Assembly: GCF_008711465.1 (NCBI RefSeq)
Contig: NZ_VXKQ01000018.1
Coordinates: 62,001 to 126,000 of the forward strand
Reading direction: 5' to 3'
Length of the DNA stretch: 64,000 bases
Source: Francisella sp. SYW-9
GTDB taxonomy: Bacteria > Pseudomonadota > Gammaproteobacteria > Francisellales > Francisellaceae
Position 1 is the first letter of the stretch. Each line of letters begins with the position of its first letter. Positions 11,108-20,618 of this stretch are shown in pieces. Below the pieces are notes generated by a model, which made no database searches, was not told the origin of the DNA, and saw only the letters and a program-made list of their open reading frames with translations. A program made the position numbers and the translations under genes.

Positions 11108-11455
11108 ATGAAAAATAAATTTGTTGAACTAGTAGAAAAGTCACAAATCAGAACAGATATTCCAGAATTTAATCCAGGTGACTCTGTAACAGTTAACCTA
11201 TGGATCAGAGAAGGTGATAAGCAAAGAATCCAGGCTTTCAAAGGTTTTGTTCTTAGAAAAAGAAACAGAGGTCTTCACTCTGCTTTCACTGTAAGAAAAA
11301 TGTCTTCAGGCATGGGTGTTGAGAGAACTTTCCAAACTCATTCTCCATTGATCGATAGTATCAAAGTAGAGAAGAAAGCAGATGTACGTAGAGCTAAGCT
11401 ATACTACATGAGAGGCCGTACTGGTAAAGCTGCTAGAATTAAAGAAAAAGTATAA
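11108..11455 (+). CDS. rplS: 50S ribosomal protein L19
   Basis: 115 residues, normal for L19, which sits at the 30S-50S interface. Family signatures are [20 protein letters not shown] and [16 protein letters not shown], with a basic C-terminal region ending [15 protein letters not shown]. The start has a strong site, AAAAGGAGAATAATA before ATG, and it closely follows trmD. It ends the ribosomal part of the operon; xerD follows after 18 bases. Confidence 0.98.
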   Translation: MKNKFVELVEKSQIRTDIPEFNPGDSVTVNLWIREGDKQRIQAFKGFVLRKRNRGLHSAFTVRKMSSGMGVERTFQTHSPLIDSIKVEKKADVRRAKLYYMRGRTGKAARIKEKV

Positions 11456-11473
11456 TTCTAGGAAAGTCAAAAA

Positions 11474-12352
11474 GTGTCTACAGTCGTTGATGCTTTTCTT
11501 GATAATCTTTGGCTTGAACATGGTTTGAGTCAAAATACTATTTCGTCGTATCGTACAGATCTTAAATTTCTTCAAAATTATTTCTCAAAAGCTGACTTAG
11601 TTAGCTTAGACTTTGAGCAATTATATGCTTTTATCTCATATCGTTCTAAAAATGGTTATAGTAGTCGTTCTAATGCCAGAATGATATCTACGTTACGTAA
11701 ATTTTATGCTTGGCTAGTTAGGTCTGGTCAAACTGAGAGTAATCCTACTGCTAAATTAACTATGCCAAAGTTAGCCAAAAGTTTGCCTAAAGATATGACA
11801 GAAGCTGACGTTGAAGCATTATTGCAAGCACCTGATTTAACTCTAGATATTGGAATTCGTGATAGAGCAATGCTTGAACTAATGTATGCAACTGGGTTAC
11901 GTGTTAGTGAGCTAGTTGGTCTAGATGTTGAAAATGTTGATATTAATATTGGAGTGATTCAAGTATTAGGTAAAGGCTCAAAAGAAAGGATTGTCCCAAT
12001 GGGAGAATATGCTTTGGAGTTTTTACAGAAATACTTTACAGAATCTCGCCCTAATTTAGCTAAAAATTTCAAAGAAAAGGCGATCTTTATTAGTCAGCAT
12101 TCTAGAAGAATGACACGCCAATCATTTTGGCATCGTATAAAAAGTTATGCTCTTACAGCAGGAATGAGCACACAGATATCGCCACATACCTTAAGACATG
12201 CTTTTGCGACTCATTTACTTAATCATGGTGCCGATTTGAGATCTGTACAGTTACTTCTTGGTCATAGTAGTGTATCTACAACAACAATATACACACATAT
12301 ATCACAAAATCGTTTACAAGAAATATATCAAAAACATCATCCACGAGGGTAA
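11474..12352 (+). CDS. xerD: Site-specific tyrosine recombinase XerD
   Basis: 292 residues. The catalytic set of tyrosine recombinases is complete: R143, K167, H238, R241, H264 and nucleophile Y273. The N-terminal SAM-like core-binding domain covers about residues 5-85 and the C-terminal catalytic domain 105-285. XerD acts at dif to resolve chromosome dimers with XerC under FtsK control. Start is GTG 11474, preceded by AGGAAAG at 11460-11466. Position directly behind rplS implies cotranscription with ribosomal genes. XerC versus XerD cannot be settled without alignment, but the sequence (VLGKGSKERIVP, LLGHSSVSTTTIYTH) reads as XerD. Confidence 0.88.
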   Translation: MSTVVDAFLDNLWLEHGLSQNTISSYRTDLKFLQNYFSKADLVSLDFEQLYAFISYRSKNGYSSRSNARMISTLRKFYAWLVRSGQTESNPTAKLTMPKLAKSLPKDMTEADVEALLQAPDLTLDIGIRDRAMLELMYATGLRVSELVGLDVENVDINIGVIQVLGKGSKERIVPMGEYALEFLQKYFTESRPNLAKNFKEKAIFISQHSRRMTRQSFWHRIKSYALTAGMSTQISPHTLRHAFATHLLNHGADLRSVQLLLGHSSVSTTTIYTHISQNRLQEIYQKHHPRG

Positions 12353-12444
12353 ATCATTAGTTTTTTTGAATTTCTAGGTTTATTAATATTATTTTAAGAA
12401 CTTTTGTAGAAGGGTACCTATATACATTTATATTTATATTTGAG

Positions 12445-12450
12445 TATAAT
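12445..12450 (+). promoter_or_regulatory. Putative -10 box for the 12487-14770 operon
   Basis: A perfect TATAAT lies 37 bases before the start codon, but no clear -35 is visible about 17 bases upstream. Two G-rich stretches (AGGGG, AAGGGG) follow before ATG 12487, the second at a suitable distance for ribosome binding. Confidence 0.35.
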
Positions 12451-12486
12451 GTAGTTGACTGCTAGGGGAAAATAAGGGGTTAGATC

Positions 12487-13005
12487 ATGAAAGATATTCA
12501 AAAAATGAATATTCCTTTAGAAAGAGATGGTTTTCTAAGAACTCTCATTAGGCACTTAACAGGTACTCTGCAAGATACTGTAGGAGAAGAAGATTCAAAA
12601 GGTTTTGTTTCTGTAGTTGGACAGGTAATGGGTGAAGAGATTAACATGACGTATAAAAATGCTTTATCTCTAGAGAAAATTCCCAAAGAGTTACTCAGTA
12701 AAGTACTTGTTGATCTAAAAGAGCGCATCAAAGGCGAATTTTATGTAATAGAAGAAACAGAAGATAAAATTGTTTTTGGTAATACACAATGTCCATTTGC
12801 TGAAAAAGTTATTGATAGACCTTCACTTTGTATGATGACTACAAATGTTTTTGGTACCATTGCATCTGATTCTGCAGGTTATGCAAAAGTATCTATTGAT
12901 AAAGCTATTGCAAATGGGGATAAAGAGTGTCTTGTGACTGTATATTTAAATCCTAAGAGTAAAGAGACTAAAGATAATACTGGTAGAGAGTTTATAGGTT
13001 TGTAG
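12487..13005 (+). CDS. Small cysteine-motif sensor-like protein (methanogen output domain 1-like)
   Basis: 172 residues, soluble, no signal peptide. The C-terminal half has a pattern with spaced cysteines: NTQCPFAEKV (about 99-108), then RPSLCMMTTNVFG and, near 143, GDKECLVTVYLNP. This CPF...LC...GD-x-C arrangement matches my recollection of the family called methanogen output domain 1, found in bacterial and archaeal signalling proteins. The N-terminal helical half (FLRTLIRHLTGTLQDTVG) also fits. Function is unknown; the cysteines might hold a metal or cluster. It is followed after four bases by the GGDEF-EAL gene, so the two are probably one signalling unit, with this protein as an input or partner. 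Family assignment is from memory of motifs and is tentative. Confidence 0.6.
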   Translation: MKDIQKMNIPLERDGFLRTLIRHLTGTLQDTVGEEDSKGFVSVVGQVMGEEINMTYKNALSLEKIPKELLSKVLVDLKERIKGEFYVIEETEDKIVFGNTQCPFAEKVIDRPSLCMMTTNVFGTIASDSAGYAKVSIDKAIANGDKECLVTVYLNPKSKETKDNTGREFIGL

Positions 13006-13009
13006 GCAA

Positions 13010-14770
13010 ATGAAAAAAGATATTTATCATTTCTTTGAAATAATAGCGAGATTAAATCCAAACTCAATTCTTCTACTACTAGATATTAATGGTAATGTTC
13101 TTGACTATAATTCTAAAGCAAACTCAATTCTTTTGAATATAGATGATAAAAAAATACTTGCTGTAGATGATAAAGAGAAATTTAAAGAGTACCTTAATAA
13201 GTGTTCACGAAATTTAAATTTATTGACAGGTGGTTTTACTCAAGATGGTAAGAGATACTATACTGAAGGTTCTATATTATCAGCAAAAGATAGTGCTGAA
13301 GATACTGTTTCTATAATACTTTTTGTATCTGAAAAAAGTAGACTTGTTTCTAATTTTAAACAATTAAACCAGGTTACTGATTTATCATATGAAATAAACA
13401 AGCATAAGGCTCTTGAGAAGAAGCTTCGTGATCAAGCTCTTGCATTAGTAGAATCAGAAAAAGAAATCAGAGACTTAGTAAACTTGGATCATCTAACAGG
13501 TCTAGCAAGTAAAACGTTTTTTCAGGAATTAACAATAGATGCTATATCGAATGCAAATCAAGGTGCTAAAAAGGTTGGAGTTTTATTTTGTGATTTAGAT
13601 AAATTTAAAGTAGTTAATGATACCTTGGGTCATGATATTGGTGATTTATTATTAAAAAAAGTGGCTAATGAAATCAAAAACATTTTACCTAAAGGTTGCA
13701 TAGCATCTAGATTTGGAGGAGATGAGTTTGTTTTATTGGTTGATAACGAAGGCATTATTCATAATTTAACTAAATTTATAGAGAAAATTACCAAAATATT
13801 TTCTCAACCAATAGAGATAAAAGGTAGCAATGCCCATATTTCTATAAGTATTGGTGTGGCAATATATCCAAACGATGGTTCAAACTATGAGGATCTTGCG
13901 AAGCATGCTGATTTGGCACTTTATAATGCAAAAGAGATATCTGGCTCAAGTTATTCATTTTTCTCACAAAAATTAAAAGAAGAATATATACGCTTAAATA
14001 AAATAGAAAATAAGCTACGTGATGCGATAGCTAATGATACCTTATTTTTAAACTATCAGCCGCAGTATGACCTTGAAACAATGAGAATATGTGGGGTAGA
14101 GGTTTTATGTCGCTGGAGAGACCCTGAGCTTGGAGTAGTATCACCCTCTGAGTTTATTGTTGTTGCTGAGCAAGTGGGGCTTATAAAAGAACTTACAAAA
14201 GTAGTATTTAATAAAGCTCTTAGAGAGTTTAGAAGTTGTGAAGAAAAGTATCCAAAATTATTTGAAAATATAAAATTATCGCTAAATGTGTCTGCTTCTT
14301 ATATGGATGACATAGAAGCGTTTGATAGTTTGATTAAGATTGTTGAAAATTCGAAAATTGCTAATAGGAAAGTATGTTTTGAAGTAACCGAAACAGCTTT
14401 GATACGTCATAAAAAAACGGCTATAAAGTTATTATCGAAATTAGCAAGAGAAGGTTATTCAAACGCTATTGATGATTTTGGAGTGGGTCATTCTTCGCTT
14501 AGTTATTTGAAAGATTTACCAATAGGTATACTAAAAATAGATATTAGTTTTATTAAAGATATTGATAAAGATGAGAAGAGTTTTGCAATAACTGAAGCTA
14601 TCATAAAAATGGGATCTACCCTTGGGATGTATGTGATTGCAGAAGGTGTAGAAAATCAGCAGCAAGCTAAATTGCTTAGACAAGTTAAGTGTGATGCAGC
14701 CCAGGGTTTTTTCTTAGCTAAACCTATGATAATTAAAGAAGTAATTTCTCTTTTAGAAAAAGAAAAATAG
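13010..14770 (+). CDS. PAS-GGDEF-EAL cyclic-di-GMP turnover protein
   Basis: 586 residues. An N-terminal PAS-like domain (about 15-115) is joined by a helix (120-157) to a GGDEF domain (158-320) and an EAL domain (325-586). The diguanylate cyclase signature RFGGDEF (234-240) is intact, and no RxxD inhibitory site is found five residues before it. The phosphodiesterase residues are all present: E364 (written EVL), N426, E458, DDFG (488-491), K509, E545 and Q565. Both activities are therefore possible in one cytoplasmic protein. No transmembrane segment is visible. It is coupled to the upstream cysteine-motif protein, which likely modulates it. As I recall, c-di-GMP enzymes are scarce in F. tularensis and occur in environmental Francisella, so this gene helps place the strain. 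Confidence 0.93.
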   Translation: MKKDIYHFFEIIARLNPNSILLLLDINGNVLDYNSKANSILLNIDDKKILAVDDKEKFKEYLNKCSRNLNLLTGGFTQDGKRYYTEGSILSAKDSAEDTVSIILFVSEKSRLVSNFKQLNQVTDLSYEINKHKALEKKLRDQALALVESEKEIRDLVNLDHLTGLASKTFFQELTIDAISNANQGAKKVGVLFCDLDKFKVVNDTLGHDIGDLLLKKVANEIKNILPKGCIASRFGGDEFVLLVDNEGIIHNLTKFIEKITKIFSQPIEIKGSNAHISISIGVAIYPNDGSNYEDLAKHADLALYNAKEISGSSYSFFSQKLKEEYIRLNKIENKLRDAIANDTLFLNYQPQYDLETMRICGVEVLCRWRDPELGVVSPSEFIVVAEQVGLIKELTKVVFNKALREFRSCEEKYPKLFENIKLSLNVSASYMDDIEAFDSLIKIVENSKIANRKVCFEVTETALIRHKKTAIKLLSKLAREGYSNAIDDFGVGHSSLSYLKDLPIGILKIDISFIKDIDKDEKSFAITEAIIKMGSTLGMYVIAEGVENQQQAKLLRQVKCDAAQGFFLAKPMIIKEVISLLEKEK

Positions 14771-14822
14771 AATTTTATATTACAGCCATAGTTTTATTTT
14801 ACGCTAATTAATAGGTGCTATA

Positions 14823-15125
14823 TTGAAGTTTAGGAAATTCTTCACAGTAAACAGAGGTAGACGCTTTTATCTATTACATAGATATACTCGAAGAAAACTA
14901 TCTAATCCATTTATTTTAATATTATCGTTAGTTATATCATTTATAGTATTTATTCCAGGTGTAATTATGTTATTTACTCCTGGACCTGGCTTATTATTTA
15001 TAGTACTAGCGTTATTACCATTTATTGCAATTAGTAAGAAATTTGCACAGCTTTTAGATAATCTAGAAATCTACTTTTGGAAAAAACTAGTAAAACTCAA
15101 GGATAGGTTTCATAAAAGGAAATGA
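14823..15125 (+). CDS. PGPGW-type small transmembrane protein
   Basis: 100 residues, starting at TTG 14823 behind AGGTG (14813-14817). The basic N-terminus is followed by two hydrophobic segments (about 28-52 and 57-71) joined by TPGPGLL, the hallmark of the putative transmembrane PGPGW family. The C-terminus is strongly basic (KDRFHKRK). Function of the family is unknown. It stands alone, 53 bases after the GGDEF-EAL gene. Confidence 0.7.
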   Translation: MKFRKFFTVNRGRRFYLLHRYTRRKLSNPFILILSLVISFIVFIPGVIMLFTPGPGLLFIVLALLPFIAISKKFAQLLDNLEIYFWKKLVKLKDRFHKRK

Positions 15126-15238
15126 AGTTTTTAATTAAAGAATTATTTGAGGTGATCTAAGAGATGCAACAGTAGGTGATTATTGTTATAATAGCTAACG
15201 AATTTTTAATATTTTCTCTTAAAATTAATGGAGTAATA

Positions 15239-16084
15239 ATGAATATCCGTAGTGTTGACTATTATGCAGATAATGCGCCCGAAGAATTTACAAGATCTTT
15301 GAAGGAAACTGGCTTTGCAGTACTTAAGACTCATCCAATTGATTGGAGCCTTATTCAGACTGTTTATAAAGAGTGGCAAGACTTTTTAAAGTCAGGTGAT
15401 GCTAATAAATATATATTTGATGTTGAGAAACAAGATGGTTATTTTCCAAAAGATGTTTCTGAAGTCGCAAAAGGTGAAACTGTAAAAGATATTAAGCATT
15501 TTTATCACCTGTATTTTCCTAATGGTAGATATCCTACAGAAGTAAGTAATGCTGCTCGTGAAATGTTTGAAAAAATGATGGAGTTAGGTGAAACACTTTT
15601 ACAGTGGATAGATGATCATATGGATCCAGCTGTTGCAAGTAAGCTTCCTCAAAGATTAAGAGACACTGTTTCTTACGAGAATACACTACTTAGAATCCTA
15701 CATTATCCAGCTATGCAAGGTGATGAAGAGCCAGGAGCTGTTAGAGCTGCTGCACATGAAGATATTAATCTAATTACTCTACTGCCAATAGCTTCATCAC
15801 CAGGACTACAAGTTTTATCACCTGTAAGTAATAAATGGTTTGATGTACCATGTGATAGTGAGTCATTAGTTATAAATATTGGTGATATGCTACAAGAAAT
15901 GACACATGGAGAATATATTGCAACTAAGCATAGAGTTGTAAAACCAGAAGGTGAAATTGAAAACTTAGATAGAATTTCAACGCCATGCTTTATTCATCCA
16001 AAATCTGAGGTTTATTTATCAGATAAATATCCACAAGCTGGGATGTTTTTAGACGAGAGATTAAAAGAATTAGGTCTAAAGTAA
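15239..16084 (+). CDS. 2-oxoglutarate/Fe(II)-dependent oxygenase (isopenicillin N synthase-like)
   Basis: 281 residues from ATG 15239, which has GGAG at 15230-15233; an open extension of 21 codons upstream lacks a ribosome binding site and is rejected. The double-stranded beta-helix carries the iron triad H173, D175 and H231 and the 2-oxoglutarate-binding RxS (R245, S247). The N-terminal DIOX_N-like region covers about 1-110. The family oxidises or desaturates small molecules using O2 and 2-oxoglutarate; the substrate is not predictable. The HAD phosphatase gene starts eight bases after the stop, so the two are likely cotranscribed. Confidence 0.88.
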   Translation: MNIRSVDYYADNAPEEFTRSLKETGFAVLKTHPIDWSLIQTVYKEWQDFLKSGDANKYIFDVEKQDGYFPKDVSEVAKGETVKDIKHFYHLYFPNGRYPTEVSNAAREMFEKMMELGETLLQWIDDHMDPAVASKLPQRLRDTVSYENTLLRILHYPAMQGDEEPGAVRAAAHEDINLITLLPIASSPGLQVLSPVSNKWFDVPCDSESLVINIGDMLQEMTHGEYIATKHRVVKPEGEIENLDRISTPCFIHPKSEVYLSDKYPQAGMFLDERLKELGLK

Positions 16085-16092
16085 ATCCTAAA

Positions 16093-16677
16093 ATGACAAA
16101 GCAAAATGTTATTTCTTTCTATGAGAGTGATGCTCATAGCAATCAAATCAGTGAAATTCTTGAGCAAGCAAAAAAAGTAGTCGATTCACAAAAATCTTTA
16201 CAAAAATGTGCCGTGGTTTTAGATATTGATGAAACTTCACTAAATCATTATAAGTCACTTAAAAATGTTGGTTTCCCTCAAGAGGAAAATCATAGTATCT
16301 GGGATGAATTGATTGCTAAAACAAATGCTGAACCAATAAAGCCAACTTTGGATTTTTATAAATATTGTATAGAGAGAGGTATTAAAATATTTTTTATTAG
16401 CGCTAGATTTGCAACTTATTTAGATGCTACAAAAGAAGCATTACAGAATGCTGGATATATTGGTTTTGAAGATGTATTTGTCTTTCCAGAAGATATCTCA
16501 ACTTACTCTTCTGAGAATTTTAAAAATTTTAAGGCTGAAAGAAGGGCATATATAGAGTCTTTAGGTTATAAGGTGCTTGTTTCAATAGGAGATCAGTCTT
16601 CTGATCTAAAAGGGGACTATGCTTTAAATACATTTCAGTTGCCAAACTATCTATATGGTGAGAACTCTGTATTCTAA
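16093..16677 (+). CDS. HAD-superfamily acid phosphatase (subfamily IIIB-like)
   Basis: 194 residues. The catalytic HAD motif I is LDIDET, with nucleophile D44 and acid/base D46; motif II is FFISAR and the acidic motif IV is IGDQSSDLKGD. This pattern fits the class B/plant acid phosphatase group (IIIB). Unlike secreted acid phosphatases it has no signal peptide, so it should act in the cytoplasm. It shares a transcript with the upstream oxygenase. The substrate is unknown. Confidence 0.85.
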   Translation: MTKQNVISFYESDAHSNQISEILEQAKKVVDSQKSLQKCAVVLDIDETSLNHYKSLKNVGFPQEENHSIWDELIAKTNAEPIKPTLDFYKYCIERGIKIFFISARFATYLDATKEALQNAGYIGFEDVFVFPEDISTYSSENFKNFKAERRAYIESLGYKVLVSIGDQSSDLKGDYALNTFQLPNYLYGENSVF

Positions 16678-16755
16678 TTTACTTGGAAATCTAGAATAAT
16701 TTAGCGAATTAAAAAGGATACTACAAAATTAATAATTTATTTTATAGATTTTCTA

Positions 16756-17475
16756 TCAACCGCTAATTGGTTCTTTTTGAGGCTCTATAAGGATTTCATT
16801 TAAAGCGACATTCTTGGGTTGATTCATAGCAAATACTATTGTTTCAGCTATTTGTTGAGGTGTTATAAAACACTTAGTATCATCACTAGCATATTTCTTA
16901 ACAGCATCATTATCTGATGACATATTTTGTAAAGGTGTTGCAACATTACCTGGTTGGATATTTATAACTCTAACATCTTTATCTATTAATTCTTGACGCA
17001 CGGCTCTTAGAGTATATTCCATAAATGCTTTTGATCCAGAATATATTGCTAGGCCTGGGAAAGCTTGTCTAGCAGCATCAGAAGTTATATTAATAAGCAT
17101 TCCTTTATTTTTGATTAACGATGGCAGAACTGAGTAGAGTAGATTTGTAAAACCAATCACATTGGTATTTATAGTTTTCATCCACTCTTCGTAGTTTCTA
17201 TTTTCTATACATTGATAGTACATTACTCCAGCACAATTGACTACATAGTCAAACTCGCCAAAGGTTTCTATAGATTTAGCGATAAAATCTTCCACAGAAT
17301 TTAGCTCTTGAATATCTACAGATTGATAAAAAACATTATCGCCTGTGATATTTACCTTGCGACGAGAGCATAGAGATATCTTCATTTCTTTAATAAGGCA
17401 TAGCTCCGCTATAGCTTTACCCATTCCACTAGATGCTCCAACTATTAGTATGTGTTTATCTTTGAGTAGATTCAT
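16756..17475 (-). CDS. Short-chain dehydrogenase/reductase
   Basis: 239 residues of a classical SDR. The NAD(P)-binding motif is GASSGMG (13-19), NCAG lies at 80-83, and the catalytic serine, tyrosine and lysine are S132, Y145 and K149. The PG segment after strand beta-6 (IQPGNVATP) is normal. It follows the adenylation-carrier-reductase gene on the same strand; the restored reading frame of that gene would overlap the SDR start by 20 bases, so the genes were built as a coupled pair. A plausible role is reducing the aldehyde released by the reductase domain, but this is inference. Confidence 0.9.
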   Translation of the reverse strand: MNLLKDKHILIVGASSGMGKAIAELCLIKEMKISLCSRRKVNITGDNVFYQSVDIQELNSVEDFIAKSIETFGEFDYVVNCAGVMYYQCIENRNYEEWMKTINTNVIGFTNLLYSVLPSLIKNKGMLINITSDAARQAFPGLAIYSGSKAFMEYTLRAVRQELIDKDVRVINIQPGNVATPLQNMSSDNDAVKKYASDDTKCFITPQQIAETIVFAMNQPKNVALNEILIEPQKEPISG

Positions 17476-20405
17476 TATTTCTCCCTAGGAAAATCTTACT
17501 TATGTAGTTTTCGGTTATTTCTGGATAATCAATATTTATCTTTGACATTAGTGATTCATAATTTGACCTATCATATAAGTTTATTGAGGCATCAATATTT
17601 GCATGGTCAGAAGCTAAGTATTTAGCAGAATTATCAGTAATTGATTTAACTCCAAGTATCTGAAGGAATAATCTCGTAATTAGAAACTTTTGCTAATGTT
17701 TGTGCATTAAGGAAATTCTTGTTAGTTATATTGTAGATATATCTATCAGCATGCTTCTCTAAGACAAGGTGCTCTATAATTTTAGAAATGTGATCAACAG
17801 GAGTCATTTCTAGATTTATATCAGTAGGTATTTTTCGTTGAGAATTTATTTCTTTAATTAGTATCCAATTTGTATCTGAATCATTAATATAATTATTAGA
17901 TACAGGTGAAATATTACCTAGTCTTAGTACTGTAGCATTTAAGCCTTCTTTTATTGAATTATGGATTAGTTTCTCAGCAGCCCATTTAGTTTGAGAATAT
18001 CCTGACTGTAGTGAGTCAAGCCATTGTATATCTTGAGTTTCACTAAATTTTTTATTTAGATGTAAAGGGAAAATACCATTTGTAGATATATGGATTAAAT
18101 GTTTTGCTTTGCTTGTAGAACAAAAATCAATAATATTTGCGGTTCCAATAAAATTGCTACTTCTTAAAGCATTATATGGAAGCAATAAATTAACAGATGC
18201 AGCTGTATGAATTACAGTATCAATTTTGTTAGTATATTCTATATATTTATCTGATTGCCAACCAAATTCTTTTGCTGAAATATCGCTTAATAGACAAACA
18301 ATTTTACGAGATTTCTCAATATTGAGTTTTTTAAGGATATTTTCTAGTCTAGTTTCTGCTTGTTGTTGGCTATCAGCGCGAACTAAACAATAAATAGCTT
18401 CTATATTTTTATTAGCAACTAATGTTTTAAGAGTATGAGATCCTAGAAAGCCGGTTACTCCTGTAAGAAGTATATTTTTAGATGATTCTTTTGGGTCTTG
18501 TCTCAGATTTGCTATTTTGGGCTTTAAATCTGTAAATAAGTTATCAATATCATCTATGATTAATTTTGAGAGATTTTGCTCAGAATCATTAGAAGATTCT
18601 GATAATAAGTTATAGCTACTACTAAGTTGGCTTGCTGCAATAAAATCAGTTATTTTAACTTCTAAACCAAGTTCTTTAAGTTTGCTTATTAGTAACATTG
18701 TTGATAATGAAGAACCACCAAGCTCAAAAAAGCAACTATCTGAATTAATATCATCTTTTGAGATATTAAGGATATTTGCCCAAAGTAATTTATAATCATC
18801 TAGTGATTCAATATTTTTTATTTTCTGCTCAACATAAACAGCTTTGTCATCAAGATTTAAACTATTTCTATCTAATTTGTTTGAATACCTATTTAGAGGG
18901 ATCTCATCAAGAAGAACTATATGTTTTGGAAGCATGTAATGTGCTAGGAAAGGAGAGATTTTATCAGAAAGTGCTTTAGAAAGTTTATTATCTTTAAGTT
19001 GCCATTTTTCACGGAAACCTTGTTGTTTATCACTTGGAATTTCTAAATATGCAACTAGATATTCTGACATTCGAGTCTCACCAGCTTTATTGACAACACA
19101 ATGCATGATATCAAGCTTATCTTTGATAACTGATTCTATGAAAGGTAGCGAAAGTGTATAGCCTCGCAGCTTTATAATATAGTCACAACGACCATATATT
19201 GTAATTAATTGACCATCGTCAGACAGTTTACCATGGTCACCAGTTTTATATAGACGTTTACCTATGGGACTATCTTTAGCTTCTACAAACCTTTCTTTAT
19301 TTAAATCTGGTCTATTTATATACTCATTAGCTAATCCTATAGCATGGATATAAACCTCTCCTTTATCGCCATTTTTGATCATTTGTTTATTATCATCTAA
19401 AACAATAGCTTCTACTTTGGGTAGTACATGTCCTACAGGTACAATTCCATCAGCTTCTAGATTTTTATCATTTTTATGTAGTTTATAAGTAGCGACATCA
19501 TGACACTCTGAGATTGAGTATAGATTATAAATGTCTGTTTCAGACATGAATTCTTCTAAGTGATGCTGTAACCAACTAGAGACAACTTCACCATTTAGCC
19601 AGCAAGTATCTATATTTTTAAATATTTTTTTGGCAATATCTTTTGATGTTGAAAGTAATGTTTCTAAATATGATGGTGTAAAGAGTATTTCATTAATTTT
19701 TTTATCTTTAATATATTGTGATAGTGCTTTGAAGTCATAGAGCACATCATCTGGAATTATATTAGTTCGACCACCTTTAATCAGAGGTCTAAAAGCTTCC
19801 CAGAGGTAATAAATATTACAGCCAATAGAACTATTTTCATCATATGCTTTGACTGTTTCTCTGATTTCATAAGAAGATAAGATTGCCTTATGAGATATTG
19901 CTATACCTTTGTTTTTCCCAGTAGTTCCAGATGAATATACTAACCAAAAGCCCTTTTCAGAATTAATAGGAGGGTGTTTAAATCTTTCTACATCTTTTGA
20001 GTCATATTGACTAATTATATCAATATAGTTAAAACATTCTATAGTTTCTATATCGGGTATTTCATCACATAGAATTAAATCTGATTGAGTATCCTCAATA
20101 ATGTTTTTTAATAAAGGTAGAGGGAAGGATTTGTCTAACTGAACACAGCTTGCACCAATACTAGAGATAGCTAAAAAAGCTATAATAATTTCATAGCGTT
20201 TTGAGCTGTATATAGAAATTATGCTTTGTGGGCCATATCCTTTATCTTGTAAGTATTGTGCTAAAAATTTAACTTGATTAGCAGTTTGGTGGTATGTTAG
20301 TTCTATATTTAAATCTGTAATAGCAATATTATTAGGTGTTTGCTTTGCTTGTTTTAGAAAAAAATCACTTAAGGTAGAGTTCACGAAATTCTCTTTTAAA
20401 ATCAT
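17456..20405 (-). pseudogene. NRPS-like adenylation-carrier-thioester reductase enzyme, frameshifted near its C-terminus
   Basis: The main frame (20405 to 17646) encodes 919 residues. The adenylation domain spans about 1-520: SSGTTGKNKG near 158-167, TGD at 388-390, GRCD at 405-408 and the late catalytic lysine K510. The carrier domain spans about 530-600, with the phosphopantetheine serine S566 in ELGGSSL. The reductase domain begins near 642 with TGVTGFLG and contains YSQTKWAAEKL. The frame stops right after SDTWS, but the next frame continues with about 60 coding-like codons (VKSITDNSAKYLASDHAN onward) to 17456 inside the SDR start. Removing one base in TGGAGTTAA near 17650 joins them as DTW-VKSI. 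The enzyme would activate a carboxylic acid and release it as an aldehyde. Function may survive, since only the extreme C-terminus is lost. No Shine-Dalgarno is evident at 20405. Confidence 0.8.
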
Positions 20406-20460
20406 TATTAATGATTCGAATAATAATAAATTATTTATGCTGAGATGTATATCTTAGAAG

Positions 20461-20490
20461 ATAAAATCATCTTGTAGATGATAATTTTAT
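20461..20490. promoter_or_regulatory. Inverted repeat between the NRPS-like gene and rppH
   Basis: ATAAAATCATCT (20461-20472) pairs with AGATGA and TTTTAT within 20476-20490, giving 12 pairs with a three-base bulge and a TGT loop. It lies 56 bases upstream of the NRPS-like start and could be an operator or leader hairpin. Two TTCGAA palindromes (20415-20420 and 20542-20547) flank it in the same gap. Confidence 0.3.
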
Positions 20491-20618
20491 TAGAATATGT
20501 CTTAAAAATATTTAACATAGCTTTTGTTATAACCTCAATTATTCGAACTAGAAAAGTAACAAACTGCTAAAAATTAGTTTAGAATAAATACTAGGAAGAA
20601 GAAATATTTCTTTAAATA

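Noticed and set aside
15176-15238. Longer N-terminus for the 2OG oxygenase
   Set aside because: No ribosome binding site upstream, whereas GGAG sits five bases before ATG 15239.
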